The translations under genes were made by a program, and so were the position numbers. DNA of 64,000 nucleotides from Hymenobacter negativus (GTDB taxonomy: Bacteria; Bacteroidota; Bacteroidia; Cytophagales; Hymenobacteraceae): the NCBI RefSeq assembly GCF_017571495.1, contig NZ_JAGETZ010000015.1, positions 62,001 through 126,000 on the forward strand. The letters run 5' to 3'. The notes under the pieces were generated by a model. The model was given only the letters and a program-made list of their open reading frames with translations. It ran no database searches and had not been told where the DNA came from. Shown here piece by piece: positions 42,346 to 51,219 of the stretch (position 1 is the first letter of the stretch; each line of letters opens with the position of its first letter).

Positions 42346-42831
42346 ATGAGCAAACAACACTTTTACGAAATTTCCGTCCAGTGGACCGGCAACACCGGAA
42401 CGGGCACGTCCGGCTACCGCCAGTTTGAGCGCAGCCATACCATCAGCGCGGCGCAGAAGAGTCCCCTGTTGGCTTCCTCCGACCCGGCGTTCCGCGGCGA
42501 CCCGACCCGCTACAACCCGGAGGACTTACTGGTCGCCTCGCTCGCTTCCTGCCACATGCTCTGGTACCTGCACCTGTGTGCCGAAGCCGGCGTTGTCGTC
42601 GTTGACTATGCCGATAAGGCCACCGGCATTATGGAAGAAACGCCTACCGGGGGCGGGCACTTCTGCGAGGTCACCCTGTACCCGCTCGTCACGGTGCTAA
42701 GCGATTCCATGCTGGAAAAAGCGCTGGCGTTGCATGACAAGGCCCATGAGCTGTGCTTCATTGCCAACTCCGTCAACTTTCCGGTATACTGCCATCCGGT
42801 TGTGCAACCTCTTGCCACTCCTCAAGCATGA
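42346..42831 (+). CDS. OsmC-family protein
   Basis: A 161-residue protein from the Met at 42346 (MSKQHFYEISVQWTGNTGTG). OsmC family features are PEDLLVASLASCHMLWYLHL, with the peroxidatic-type Cys, and the second Cys in AHELCFIANSVNFPV, the usual place of the resolving Cys. The Cys-Cys pair fits reduction of organic hydroperoxides (OsmC/Ohr superfamily), although this 'SLASCHMLWY' subgroup is less studied. Its stop overlaps the next start (ATGA), so the ACT-domain gene is translationally coupled to it. Confidence 0.9.
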   Translation: MSKQHFYEISVQWTGNTGTGTSGYRQFERSHTISAAQKSPLLASSDPAFRGDPTRYNPEDLLVASLASCHMLWYLHLCAEAGVVVVDYADKATGIMEETPTGGGHFCEVTLYPLVTVLSDSMLEKALALHDKAHELCFIANSVNFPVYCHPVVQPLATPQA

Positions 42832-43265
42832 AAGACTTGGAAGTAATGCTGGAAAATAAGCCGGGCGCCTTGGCACAGTTCGGGGAAATTCTGGGCAAGC
42901 ACGGCATCAGCCTCGAAGGAGGCGGTGTCTTTCAGAACGGCGAAACGGCCATCGCGCATTTCCTAGTAGAAGACGCGGAGCGCGCCCGCACGGTACTAGA
43001 GCAGGCAGGCGTGCGGGTGGTAGGCATCCACCGCGTCCTGATTCAGCGACTACGCCAAGACGTGCCGGGGCAATTGGGCCTGTTTTGCCGCCGCCTAGCT
43101 AGCGCGGGCATCAACATCCTCGTTCAGTACAGCGACCACGCCAACCAGCTTATCCTCGTAGTAGACGACTGGCCAAAAGGCGTAACTGTGTCGGAACAGT
43201 GGCAACGGGAGTGGTGCTTAGGTCGTCCGGCAGCCAGCGCCTCGTTAGCAGTCATTGTAGAATAA
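42828..43265 (+). CDS. ACT-domain protein
   Basis: A 145-residue protein starting MKDLEVMLENKPGALAQFGE, an ACT domain signature (the LENKPGALA loop), with GKHGISLEGGGVFQNGETA. A second ACT-like half follows (DVPGQLGLFCRRLASAGINI, then LVQYSDHANQLILVVDD). ACT domains bind amino acids or other small ligands as regulators. There is no catalytic domain. The start codon overlaps the OsmC stop by four bases. The link between an OsmC protein and an ACT sensor is unusual enough to note; the function is unknown. Confidence 0.85.
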   Translation: MKDLEVMLENKPGALAQFGEILGKHGISLEGGGVFQNGETAIAHFLVEDAERARTVLEQAGVRVVGIHRVLIQRLRQDVPGQLGLFCRRLASAGINILVQYSDHANQLILVVDDWPKGVTVSEQWQREWCLGRPAASASLAVIVE

Positions 43266-44655
43266 TATAAAATTCACCAACTAAATATTAATCAGGTTTG
43301 AAAACAATTAAAAGGGTTTTGGTAGGAAATAATGCTACAATCATAGAGCCTTTTTGCAATGCATGATGCTCCATAAGTTGTTGGTTTTATGCGTCATATT
43401 TTGGAGTTGCTGAGGATAAGTATTATGAATTATGGGGCCAAAAATATATTCTGCATTTGAAGCTGAAGGAGTATGACTTTATCTAGATGAAAAATAATAA
43501 GAGTGATTTAGTCTTGGAAGTGCAAAGAATATTTCAGTTGGAATAATTTTGTAAAAAAATGCTGGATTATTATTTGAAGATAATTAAATTTGATATGATT
43601 TAAATTTGACCATTTACTACGGATAGGGTAGTATAATCAAAAAAATCGGTCACATTTGGAAAATGGATTTAACTTTTAATGCTTTATACTGGCAAAGATT
43701 GTAGTCTAAGATAACAAACCGCAAACGAGGTTTTACAGAATGAGGCGTTGTCATTAAATCGACATTTGGAATTTAATTGTGTATTCGCACTAAATTGAAA
43801 AATGCTTCTAATTTCTCTCCTTTGACAAGCCCAAAACGTTGCTAATACTACCATTTACACCGCTGAACAAGTCGCGAGAGGACACTACTAGAAAAGCAAA
43901 GCGCGTTGCACCCCAAAGAGTCAGTTAGTGCCTAACTCCTCTCTAAATAGTTGGACCTTTGATGAGTGACTGGATGCTTCTTTAGCCCGACTCCCCAAGT
44001 AGGCGTAGGCCATCCGGGCAGGTAATCTCCTACGGCAAGTACCAGGAATTTGCCTCGCAGGAAAGGAATCTTTAAAGGCCGGGCCTGTTGCCGGCTCTTC
44101 GTGGATACGGGTTTTCGTTCAGCCTGAGGAACAGCACCGGGATGTGGGAGGACGCGTTTTTGAAGCGGTGCCAACACCCGAGGGAGCTTCACAGGCGGCT
44201 CGTACGCTGTGGTGCTTAACCTCCATCGGGCCATAAGGGGGCCTCACTCGGGACCAGAACTACATACGCAACGCGTCAATGGAGTCCGCCAAGGTGTCTA
44301 CAGGCAAAAAGGTAGCCCCCACCAGACCAGTAGCTGCTGATGCAGGATGGACTGGTGACTGGGGCTGGCACCAATTAGCAAAATGCTTTTGGAAGTGTAA
44401 TGGCTGCTGAATCTGTTAAAAACTGGTTGAATTTTGTAGGCCAAAAGGCGCTTCAATAGGCTGGAAATGGACTTTTAAGGCTAGGTGTAAAAACCATTAA
44501 GAGGTCTCACTATCACTATAGTGCTCGCGTAATAGTTGTCTGCGTGCATAATTTATCACAACAGTGTGGTAGCCATTCAGAAGGCTCAGCCATGTGGAAG
44601 AATGTCTATTGGCTAACTGCAGTGGACCTGACAGCACAGGCACTTTTCCGGTATA
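43266..44655. other. AT-rich non-coding tract
   Basis: About 1.4 kb without a convincing gene. The first 600 bp are visibly AT-rich compared with the neighbours, consistent with foreign or decaying DNA. On the minus strand at about 44281-44420 a broken frame reads SILLIGASPSHQSILHQQLL, which resembles a response-regulator receiver start, but it is interrupted by a stop and may be chance. A 100-codon minus-strand frame at 43932-44234 is not recognisable. Confidence 0.4.
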
Positions 44656-45792
44656 TCACTCCGCCCGCTTGTGGGGATGCTCAAACGCCGGGATGATGTA
44701 GTGGGCCAGCGCCGCGAAGGCCAACTTGGCTTTCCAGGAGCCATAATTACCGCCCATGAACACGACGACGAGTTGCAAGTCGGGCACCAGCATCACGTAC
44801 TGGCCACCATTGCCGGAGGCAAAGAGCACCTCCCGGTTGCTGGTCGCCGTCACAACTCCCTCGCGGTACCAGTAATAGCCGTAATAGGTAGGCTGCGGCT
44901 GGGCCAATTTCGTGCGGGAGGAGCCTACAAAGGAAAAGGCTGGGATGAGCGTGCGCGGGGCCATCGACTCGCGCAGCCAGCGGGCCGAGACGATGCGCCG
45001 CCCGTGCCACCGGCCCCGTTGAGCCACCATTTCCCCAATTTTGAGCAGGTCGGCGGGCCGGAGGTAGAACGAGCCGGCTGTCATGCCTTGGCCAGCAGGG
45101 TCCGTCGTCCAGCGGTAGTGCGTAATGCCCAGCGGCTCGAATAAGTAGCGGGCCGCAAAGGCTATTACCGATTGGTGGGTGGCCTGGGCCAGCACGCCCC
45201 CCAGCACCACGGGAGCCGCCGAAGTATAGGACCATTGGGTGCCAGGTGCGCAGGCCAGCGGCAAGTCCAGCGCCGCCGTTACCCAGTCAGGCGTGGCCGT
45301 CATCGCCTCCTCGCAGTCCTGCGTGCCGTTGAATTCTTCGCAGGCGAAGCCCGTCTTCATTTCCAGTAGGTGTTGCAGGGTCATATTGGCCTTGCGGGCA
45401 TCCCAGTTGGCGCCGTGGGCGTAAGCCGGAAAGAAGCTGTACGCCCGCTGCTGCACACTCTGTAAGTAGCCTTTATCTAGGGCAATGCCCACCAGCAGGC
45501 TGGTAATGGATTTGAAGGCCGAGCGCGTGTCTTGGAGGCTGTCGGCCGAATAACCGGCTGGGTACTGCGCGTACACGAGTTTATTCTGGTGGCTGACCAG
45601 TACAGCGCGCACGTTGGGATAGCGCTGGTGCGCCAGGGCCTGCGTGAGGCTGTCGAACAGCGCGGCCCGAGAGGCGGCCGAAACAGTTGAGGCCTGTCCG
45701 TGGGCCAACTGCCCACTAAGCAGCAGGAGCCACAATAGCAGGAGGCGGAAGCTGGGACTGTCGGCACCTGATAGCGAGTACGAGACGTTCAT
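44656..45792 (-). CDS. Secreted serine hydrolase of the class C beta-lactamase/DD-peptidase fold
   Basis: A 378-residue protein from the Met at 45792, with a signal peptide (FRLLLLWLLLLSGQLAHGQA). The SxxK motif is SAFK in the SITSLLVG context, the second motif is SYTSAAP, and the third region is FASGNGGQY. The family (PF00144) includes esterases, peptidases and beta-lactamases. A longer frame to 45900 is open but spoils the signal peptide. It is flanked on both sides by AT-rich non-coding tracts, which makes it look like an island insertion. Confidence 0.87.
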   Translation of the reverse strand: MNVSYSLSGADSPSFRLLLLWLLLLSGQLAHGQASTVSAASRAALFDSLTQALAHQRYPNVRAVLVSHQNKLVYAQYPAGYSADSLQDTRSAFKSITSLLVGIALDKGYLQSVQQRAYSFFPAYAHGANWDARKANMTLQHLLEMKTGFACEEFNGTQDCEEAMTATPDWVTAALDLPLACAPGTQWSYTSAAPVVLGGVLAQATHQSVIAFAARYLFEPLGITHYRWTTDPAGQGMTAGSFYLRPADLLKIGEMVAQRGRWHGRRIVSARWLRESMAPRTLIPAFSFVGSSRTKLAQPQPTYYGYYWYREGVVTATSNREVLFASGNGGQYVMLVPDLQLVVVFMGGNYGSWKAKLAFAALAHYIIPAFEHPHKRAE

Positions 45793-47022
45793 GCCGCGTG
45801 ATTGGGTGTTTGAGGAAGTAATGAGAAAGCGGACGGATTCGGTGGGTAGAAGGTGAGTAGCCCGACGTACGGCTTTCTTTAGGGTCGGACTGACGCCCAT
45901 TCAGCGGCCGTTAATCCAGTTCTTCACCGTAAGATAAAAAGGTGCCCTAGTGGCCATAACTGAAAACTCGTGGATTTTAGAATTCCTGCTATGTGAGAAA
46001 TGACCTCTTTATTTTATTTTCAAATGGTAGGATAAATGTTGAATGATGAGGTTAGTGAATGCCTCAATTATTAAAATAATGGGAAGGCGTTGCGCCTGAA
46101 TTTCAGTAATACGAGCTATGTAATTTTTAGGTTGAGAGTCAGTTGTAAATACTTTTATAAGTAAGATAGAAGAGTGTGAAGAATTATTTAAAATCAGACA
46201 GATATTATGTTTTAATGCTTAGTATAGGAAGCTCATTATTTTGTCAATTGATAATACATAATCCTGAACGGATACAAAAATAAATAATTGTTTTTCTACT
46301 TGTAAAACCAGTGATTAACTACCATTGATGAATGACTCTCTAAAGATTTTGAATTTGATTTCTTTGGTACAAAATCCAGCGTTTGACAAAACCAACCGGA
46401 GAAATTTTGTAAAATATATGATTGATTTTTGCGCGAGCGCCATTCGATTAATATGCTTCTAATATTTATAAAATAAATATATATTATTTAGTTTGCAAGG
46501 CGATGGCGGTTGGATAAAATAGAATAGATGAAAGCTAACTAACTGCTTCGCGGTGGTGTATCTGCGGACTCAGTGTCGATGCCAAAATCATACTTATTGT
46601 TTTAAACAGGGCCGTGGTTAAAAGGCTGCTTCAGAAGCTGCAGGGGCTATGGAAGCGGCTACCTACCTGTGCACGTGGATTAACACCTGGCGGGGGCATG
46701 AGTAATTCCCATTCTCTACACTGATGGCGTCGCCAGTATTGTTTCAAGACGATAATGAGCAAAGCCAAACGTCAAGATAGCGCAGACTTTGAAGCCGAAC
46801 GTGCAGGCATGCCAGTGCCTCATTGTTTAGTATGATAGCAGTCCATGAAGACACCCGTAATAAATTCCGCTTTGTACTGCCTACATAAAAAAGTCATAAC
46901 GACTGATAAGCTTTACTTATCGTTCCTTATCAAATATCTCTGAAACGCGTCGGCTTTTCGTCGTTTTACTCCTTATTATATAGGTTGCCGTGAGTCAACT
47001 CTCCACAGGCCCACCGGCACCA
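45793..47022. other. AT-rich non-coding tract
   Basis: About 1.2 kb with very low GC between about 45900 and 46550 and several stretches of A/T. A short frame at about 46754 reads MSKAKRQDSADFEAERAGMP and ends soon after; nothing recognisable. It probably marks a hotspot of insertion and decay, followed by the integrase relic. Confidence 0.45.
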
Positions 47023-47363
47023 CTCCCTCTTGTGCCAGCCCATCTGGTCGAGTCGACCCGTCGCCACATCGAATACGGCCTGCGCGGAGCGGCCAACACC
47101 ATCTACACCTACGTCGGGGACTAGCGACACTTCACGGCCTAACGCCAGTAGCACTAAGTGGAAGAGCTAGCCGGATTTCTCGCCGAACTGACCAATGCCG
47201 ATAAGAAGGTAGCTATGATTAAATGGCACGTGGCCGCCATCGCCAAGGCGCACGAACTCGCTGGACTAGACTCGCTCACGGGCGAAAAGGGCATCTCATC
47301 GCCCGCGAAAAGAGAATCCGCGTTAAGTAAGCTGCCGCAAAAGCGTCCGAAATCCGCGTAAAA
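47023..47363 (+). pseudogene. Decayed tyrosine recombinase (phage-type integrase) N-terminal part
   Basis: The plus-strand reading gives TRRHIEYGLRGAANTIYTY, then RHFTA, then FLAELTNADKKVAMIKWHVA and AIAKAHELAGLDSLTG, in line with the SAM-like N-terminal domain of tyrosine recombinases (YxxDWRHFTAWC..., AIAxAHxxAGxxSPT). Four in-frame stops interrupt it within about 40 codons (from 47122 on), and no catalytic domain follows. It is a relic, not a functional gene. Confidence 0.65.
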
Positions 47364-47589
47364 ATCTACTTAGGTGCTGACCATTTTGCCAAGTAAAAAC
47401 AGGTGATTGAGGCCGCTGCCAGATGCCGCTGCCACGTGGGCAACACTTTGGACCCAGTTATTCCGCGCACCTACGAGTTTCACCACAACGCCCAGTAACG
47501 CGGCTACTACTCTAAGCGCAGGCGCAACTGATGCGGCAATTAGGCTAGCTTTGGCTGCTCATCATCTTCGTAAGGCCGTTTTCGCTGAC

Positions 47590-48294
47590 ATGGCACATCC
47601 CTTAGATAATCCGATTTGGCACGCCTTGCGCACCGGCAACCAGCCTCTGGCGCGGGGCGACGACCTGGCCCGCGTGCTGCCGCGTGAGGTGGGCGCCTTC
47701 GCGGGCCTGGCCGAGTTTTCGCCCCGCGCCTTTGCTCAGTTGCGCGAACTAGTGCCGGCTGGTGCCCCGGTCATACTCTTCACGGCCGAGACCCTTTCCA
47801 TATCTAACGATTGGAACCTGCTATTTCACAAGGAGCTGTTACAGTTGGTGTACCCGTTAGCCGAAGCGCCTGCGGTGGCTAGCCCCGCCCTGGTGGCCCT
47901 CGGCGAACAAGACATACCCGCCATGCTGGCCCTCACAGCCCTGACCAATCCCGGCCCGTTCCTGGCCCGCACCATTGATTTCGGCGGCTACCATGGCGTT
48001 TTTCAGAATGGCCAATTGGTGGCCATGGCTGGGCAGCGGCTGCAACCTACGCCCTACACCGAAATCAGCGCGGTGTGTACCCATCCGGCGTACCTGGGGC
48101 ACGGGTATGCCCGGCAACTGGTGCAGCAGCAGCAGGGCCTCATCCTAGCCGCGGAACGCACACCCTTTTTGCACGTGTACGAAGACAATACCCCGGCCTA
48201 CACGCTTTACCTAAAGCTGGGTTTTCAGCTGCGCCAGCGGCTGCACGTGTACGTGCTTGAAAAACCGGCATCCCTGCTTCTTACCATTCATTGA
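47590..48294 (+). CDS. GNAT-family N-acetyltransferase
   Basis: A 234-residue protein from the Met at 47590 (MAHPLDNPIWHALRTGNQPL). The C-terminal GNAT fold is clear: MAGQRLQPTPYTEISAVCTH, then PAYLGHGYARQLVQQQQ, the Q/RxxGxG/A-type acetyl-CoA loop written HPAYLGHGYA, and the closing NTPAYTLYLKLGF. An upstream in-frame Met at 47407 would run back toward the integrase relic and is not supported. The stop is followed immediately by the ATG of the truncated flavoprotein. Confidence 0.88.
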   Translation: MAHPLDNPIWHALRTGNQPLARGDDLARVLPREVGAFAGLAEFSPRAFAQLRELVPAGAPVILFTAETLSISNDWNLLFHKELLQLVYPLAEAPAVASPALVALGEQDIPAMLALTALTNPGPFLARTIDFGGYHGVFQNGQLVAMAGQRLQPTPYTEISAVCTHPAYLGHGYARQLVQQQQGLILAAERTPFLHVYEDNTPAYTLYLKLGFQLRQRLHVYVLEKPASLLLTIH

Positions 48295-48504
48295 ATGTCT
48301 GTGAATCCCGTTATCATCATTGGTGCCGGACTGACTGGCCTGACGGCCGCGCAGGCATTACACGCCGCTGGTCTGCCCGTGCTCGTGTTGGAAGCGTGTG
48401 CGCGCGTGGGTGGGCGTACGCTCGCCGCGCCCGCCATGCTCAGTGGATTGGCTCGTTTTGAGTGGAAGCCGAAGCGCAGCTACGGCTTGGCTGGCGCCTG
48501 GTAA
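48295..48504 (+). pseudogene. Truncated FAD-dependent amine-oxidase-like protein
   Basis: Only about 69 codons. The N-terminal FAD motif is intact: VIIIGAGLTGLTAAQALH, followed by LVLEACARVGGRTL, which is the GxGxxG plus E/R-R pattern of monoamine oxidase-type flavoproteins. After about 45 residues homology ends and the frame stops, so the catalytic domain is missing. It begins one base after the GNAT stop. It is probably a gene remnant rather than a small functional protein. Confidence 0.7.
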
Positions 48505-48693
48505 TTACTGCCTCTTCTCCTCAGGAGCACGACTTAGCCCTCCCTAAAGGAGTGAAGTCCCAATTCGTATGGCAGTTGGTTATTGGTGACGTTTAGCAAG
48601 ACAGTCTTTGGGACAGCTCTCATAAAAGACCTTTACTGTCACTAGAACGCCCCTTTATTAGGTTTTAGCGAAATATGTGGCTAGGGGGAATTG

Positions 48694-49017
48694 CTAGGTG
48701 GGATTCGTACTCACCCGCCGGGTGGGAAGTATTTCCCACGGGCTGGCCAGCAGGGGCCGCACCAATTCGAGCACACCGGGCACGGCGGGATGCGTGGGGT
48801 GGGCCGCCACGGCCTCGTCGTTGGCCCAGCCGGCGGCTAATACGAACGCATTCGGGTCTTCGGCGTGCGTGAACAGGTGGTAATAAAGACAGCCAAGCTC
48901 GCTGCGGACGGGTGCGATGAGTTCGAGCAACAGTTCCTGTACGCGCTGACGATGCGCTGGCTGGCTCCGAACCGTCACCAACAGGTGACGTTCGGCAATT
49001 ATGTCGGGCGCAATCAT
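48694..49017 (-). CDS. Antibiotic-biosynthesis-monooxygenase (ABM) family protein
   Basis: A 107-residue protein from the Met at 49017 (MIAPDIIAERHLLVTVRSQP); an upstream Met at 49050 is possible. The ABM pattern is RQRVQELLLELIAPVRSELG, then CLYYHLFTHAEDPNAFVLAA and WANDEAVAAHPTHPAVPGVL. Members form small ferredoxin-like dimers that act as quinol or heme mono-oxygenases, or as sensors. It follows the MDR oxidoreductase gene by about 40 bp on the same strand, so the pair is probably co-transcribed under the HxlR regulator. Confidence 0.85.
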   Translation of the reverse strand: MIAPDIIAERHLLVTVRSQPAHRQRVQELLLELIAPVRSELGCLYYHLFTHAEDPNAFVLAAGWANDEAVAAHPTHPAVPGVLELVRPLLASPWEILPTRRVSTNPT

Positions 49018-49059
49018 GTGAATTGAGCTTAAGCTGAAAGGCGAGTGCATCCTGCGCTT

Positions 49060-50142
49060 TTAAAAGACGGTAAGCACAAGCTTGCCTTGAATATGCCCGC
49101 GGGCGGCGCGTTCGTGTGCCTGGCGCGCCTGAGCCAACGGAAACGTGCTGTCGATAATAATCCGCACCGTTCTGTCAGCTAGCAAGCGCCCAAACTCAGC
49201 CAATTGCGGGCCGCTCGAGCGCACCTGGGCCATGGACACCGTGATATTCTGCTGAGCCGCTAGCTCGGTATCGGCAAAGCCCAGAAATACCGGGAACAGG
49301 GCCCCGCCCCGCCGGAGTGTACGCAGGAAACGGCCGGTAGTGGGGCCGCTCAGGGTGTCGAGAACGAGGTCTGCGTTCTGTACCGTGTCTTCGGGCAGGG
49401 TTTGGGCATAGTCGATAAACTCGTCGGCTCCCAGTTCGCGCAGCAGGGCTTCGTGTCGGCCCGAAGCCACCGCGATAACGTGCGCCCCTTGCCATTTAGC
49501 CAGTTGTACTGCCAAGTGGCCCACGCCGCCGCCGGCCCCGTTCACCAGCACCCGCTTGCCCTGAAGCGGCACCGGCCGATGCGGGGTTGGTTGAAACGGA
49601 TTGGGTTTGGTGTGCCCTAATTCAATGAGGTACTGCCACGCCGTGAGCCCGGACATGGGGGCCGCGGCCGCCTGCACGTGGTCGATACCGGGCGGCTTGT
49701 GGGCTAGGTCTGTCGCAGGCGCAGCAATGTACTCAGCATAGGCGTGGCTCTCGCCCACGCTCGGGAAACGAATCATGCCAAATACCTCCTCGCCAACCGC
49801 GAAGCCTTGCACACCTTCGGCAACGGCTGCGATGACGCCCGATACGTCGGTGCCCAGAATGAGGGGCATGGTCACCGACGGCCGCCACTCGGCCGGCAGC
49901 ATTTTGTAGCCATCGCGCAAATACCAGTCGGGTGGATTAAGGCCGATGGCGTGTACACGCACGAGTACTTCCCCGGGCTGCAGCTTCGGTAAAGGGGCTT
50001 GTTCGTAGCGGAGCACTTCCGGCCCGCCAAATTCGTGCAGCCGTACCGCGTGCATCATACCGGTGGTTGCGGCCCCTTGTTCCGGCGCCTGGGGTTGAGT
50101 GGGAACAGGCTGCTGTTCAGGATTTTTTCCTGTTGTTGTCAT
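49060..50142 (-). CDS. Zinc-independent MDR NADP-dependent oxidoreductase (quinone-reductase-like)
   Basis: A 360-residue protein from the Met at 50142 (MTTTGKNPEQQPVPT). The medium-chain reductase pattern starts MHAVRLHEFGGPEVLRYEQA; GLNPPDWYLRDG and ILGTDVSGVI follow, then LVNGAGGGVGHLAVQLAK as the NADP loop, and VLDTLSG. The zinc ligands of classical alcohol dehydrogenases are absent, so a zeta-crystallin/quinone-reductase-like role is expected. A Gln/Pro-rich N-terminal tail precedes the domain. It is divergent from HxlR, with operator-like repeats between. Confidence 0.9.
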   Translation of the reverse strand: MTTTGKNPEQQPVPTQPQAPEQGAATTGMMHAVRLHEFGGPEVLRYEQAPLPKLQPGEVLVRVHAIGLNPPDWYLRDGYKMLPAEWRPSVTMPLILGTDVSGVIAAVAEGVQGFAVGEEVFGMIRFPSVGESHAYAEYIAAPATDLAHKPPGIDHVQAAAAPMSGLTAWQYLIELGHTKPNPFQPTPHRPVPLQGKRVLVNGAGGGVGHLAVQLAKWQGAHVIAVASGRHEALLRELGADEFIDYAQTLPEDTVQNADLVLDTLSGPTTGRFLRTLRRGGALFPVFLGFADTELAAQQNITVSMAQVRSSGPQLAEFGRLLADRTVRIIIDSTFPLAQARQAHERAARGHIQGKLVLTVF

Positions 50143-50220
50143 GATGAAATTGGATAGGTGAGTCATCGGATGGCCCAGTTCAATCGACAGGTATTCGCGG
50201 GACCAACCGCTAACGGAGCG

Positions 50221-50275
50221 CAAAACTACCGGGTGTCTGGTATATATTTGTAACCAGTATCACCGAGTATACCAG
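50221..50275. promoter_or_regulatory. Divergent promoters with repeated CTGGTATA sites
   Basis: CTGGTATA (50237-50244) and TATACCAG (50268-50275) are inverted, with TAACCAGTAT (50251-50260) as a third related half site between them. TATATTTG (50243-50250) is a full -7 element toward hxlR, and TAGTTTTG (50228-50221 on the minus strand) is one toward the MDR gene. The sites overlap the hxlR promoter, fitting HxlR autoregulation. Confidence 0.6.
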
Positions 50276-50280
50276 TCTGC

Positions 50281-50625
50281 ATGAAACGTTGCCCGCCGCT
50301 TGGCGACCCCGCCGCGCTCCGCGCGCTTCAAGATGCCCTGTACGTAGTCGGGGGCAAGTGGAAGCTGCCCATCGTCCAATCCATTTGCAATGGCAACCAC
50401 CGGTTCCGAGACATCGAGCGGAGTATCCCCGGTATCACGACGCGCATGCTGTCCAAGGAACTGAAGGAATTGGAAATGAATGGTATTATCTCCCGTACCG
50501 TCCACGCTGATATCCCCGTTACCGTCTTATACGAGCCGACGGACTACAGCAAGGTATACGGTCCCATCATCATGGCCATGATTGAGTTTGGCCTAGTACA
50601 CCAGCAGAAAATGAAAGAGCGGTAG
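50281..50625 (+). CDS. HxlR-family transcriptional regulator
   Basis: A 114-residue regulator: MKRCPPLGDPAALRALQDAL with an N-terminal Cys, then VVGGKWKLPIVQSICNGNHR, FRDIERSIPGITTRMLSKEL, KELEMNGIISRTVHADIPVT and VLYEPTDYSK. This is a complete HxlR domain. The N-terminal Cys4 is a candidate sensor. It is divergent from the MDR oxidoreductase, and probably represses it and itself through the repeats at 50237-50275. Confidence 0.94.
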   Translation: MKRCPPLGDPAALRALQDALYVVGGKWKLPIVQSICNGNHRFRDIERSIPGITTRMLSKELKELEMNGIISRTVHADIPVTVLYEPTDYSKVYGPIIMAMIEFGLVHQQKMKER

Positions 50626-50695
50626 CGGATAGCCCATAACCTGCGTTTTTGCGGCAGCCAGCTGCTGGCAACCGCCTAAATGGTTGGCCTTGCTC

Positions 50696-50721
50696 AAAAG
50701 TTTGGTCCAAAAGTCGCATTT
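50696..50721. repeat. 26-bp repeat copy A (possible IS end)
   Basis: The 26-bp sequence starting AAAAGTTTGGTCCAAAAG and ending GTCGCATTT is identical to 60374-60399, in the same orientation. Nothing else around the two copies is alike. This copy has no coding remnant beside it. Confidence 0.6.
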
Positions 50722-50889
50722 GGTAGACATAGTGCCGGTCCGCGATTCCTTCCCGCCTCGAACCCTGTACCTCTGGTTATCAAAATCCTACGCCTGCTCG
50801 CTGTAAAAGCATGCAGGAAGCCAAGAACCGCTCATAGCAATAAGGCCCCTAGAAAATACCGCGTCAGCGGCCGAATAGGGTAGCCGCGC

Positions 50890-51098
50890 TTATTCCACCA
50901 CTAGGTGCAAGGACTGGCTGCCTACGCGCACCATAGCCCCTACGGCAACGGCAGACTAGCCTTGCCAGTAGCATCGGTGGCGGCCAGCACCTGGCGGCTC
51001 AGGGCATCGAATACTGTGACAGCTGCGTCGGGGCACGCGCCTGTGAGGGTGGTCGGCCAGGTGACCAGATTGTGAAATAGGGCTAACCTGACTTGGAT
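50890..51098 (-). pseudogene. Orphan T9SS sorting-domain relic
   Basis: Read on the minus strand it gives LALFHNLVTWPTTLTGACPD and VTVFDALSRQVLAATDATGK, followed after a frameshift by MVRVGSQSLHLVVE and a stop at 50890. This is the outline of a T9SS type A sorting domain (LALFPNP..TLTG, DALGR, GVYLVRVGSQSLRLVVE). The rest of the cargo protein is absent. It is thus the tail of a lost surface protein, with at least one frameshift. Confidence 0.6.
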
Positions 51099-51219
51099 AC
51101 CACACAGCTGCTCTATAACGTGCCAGCCAGGCTTATAGGCACGAACAGGTGGTTTAACGTGCGGCTCTCTTGGTAATAATGGATTGATTTTAAACAAGAT
51201 GAAGTGCCGTAACCAGCGC

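Noticed and set aside
43932..44234. Minus-strand frame of 100 codons in the AT-rich tract
   Set aside because: No recognisable domain, and composition not clearly coding.
46966..47154. Minus-strand frame of 62 codons
   Set aside because: Antisense to the recombinase relic, no domain.
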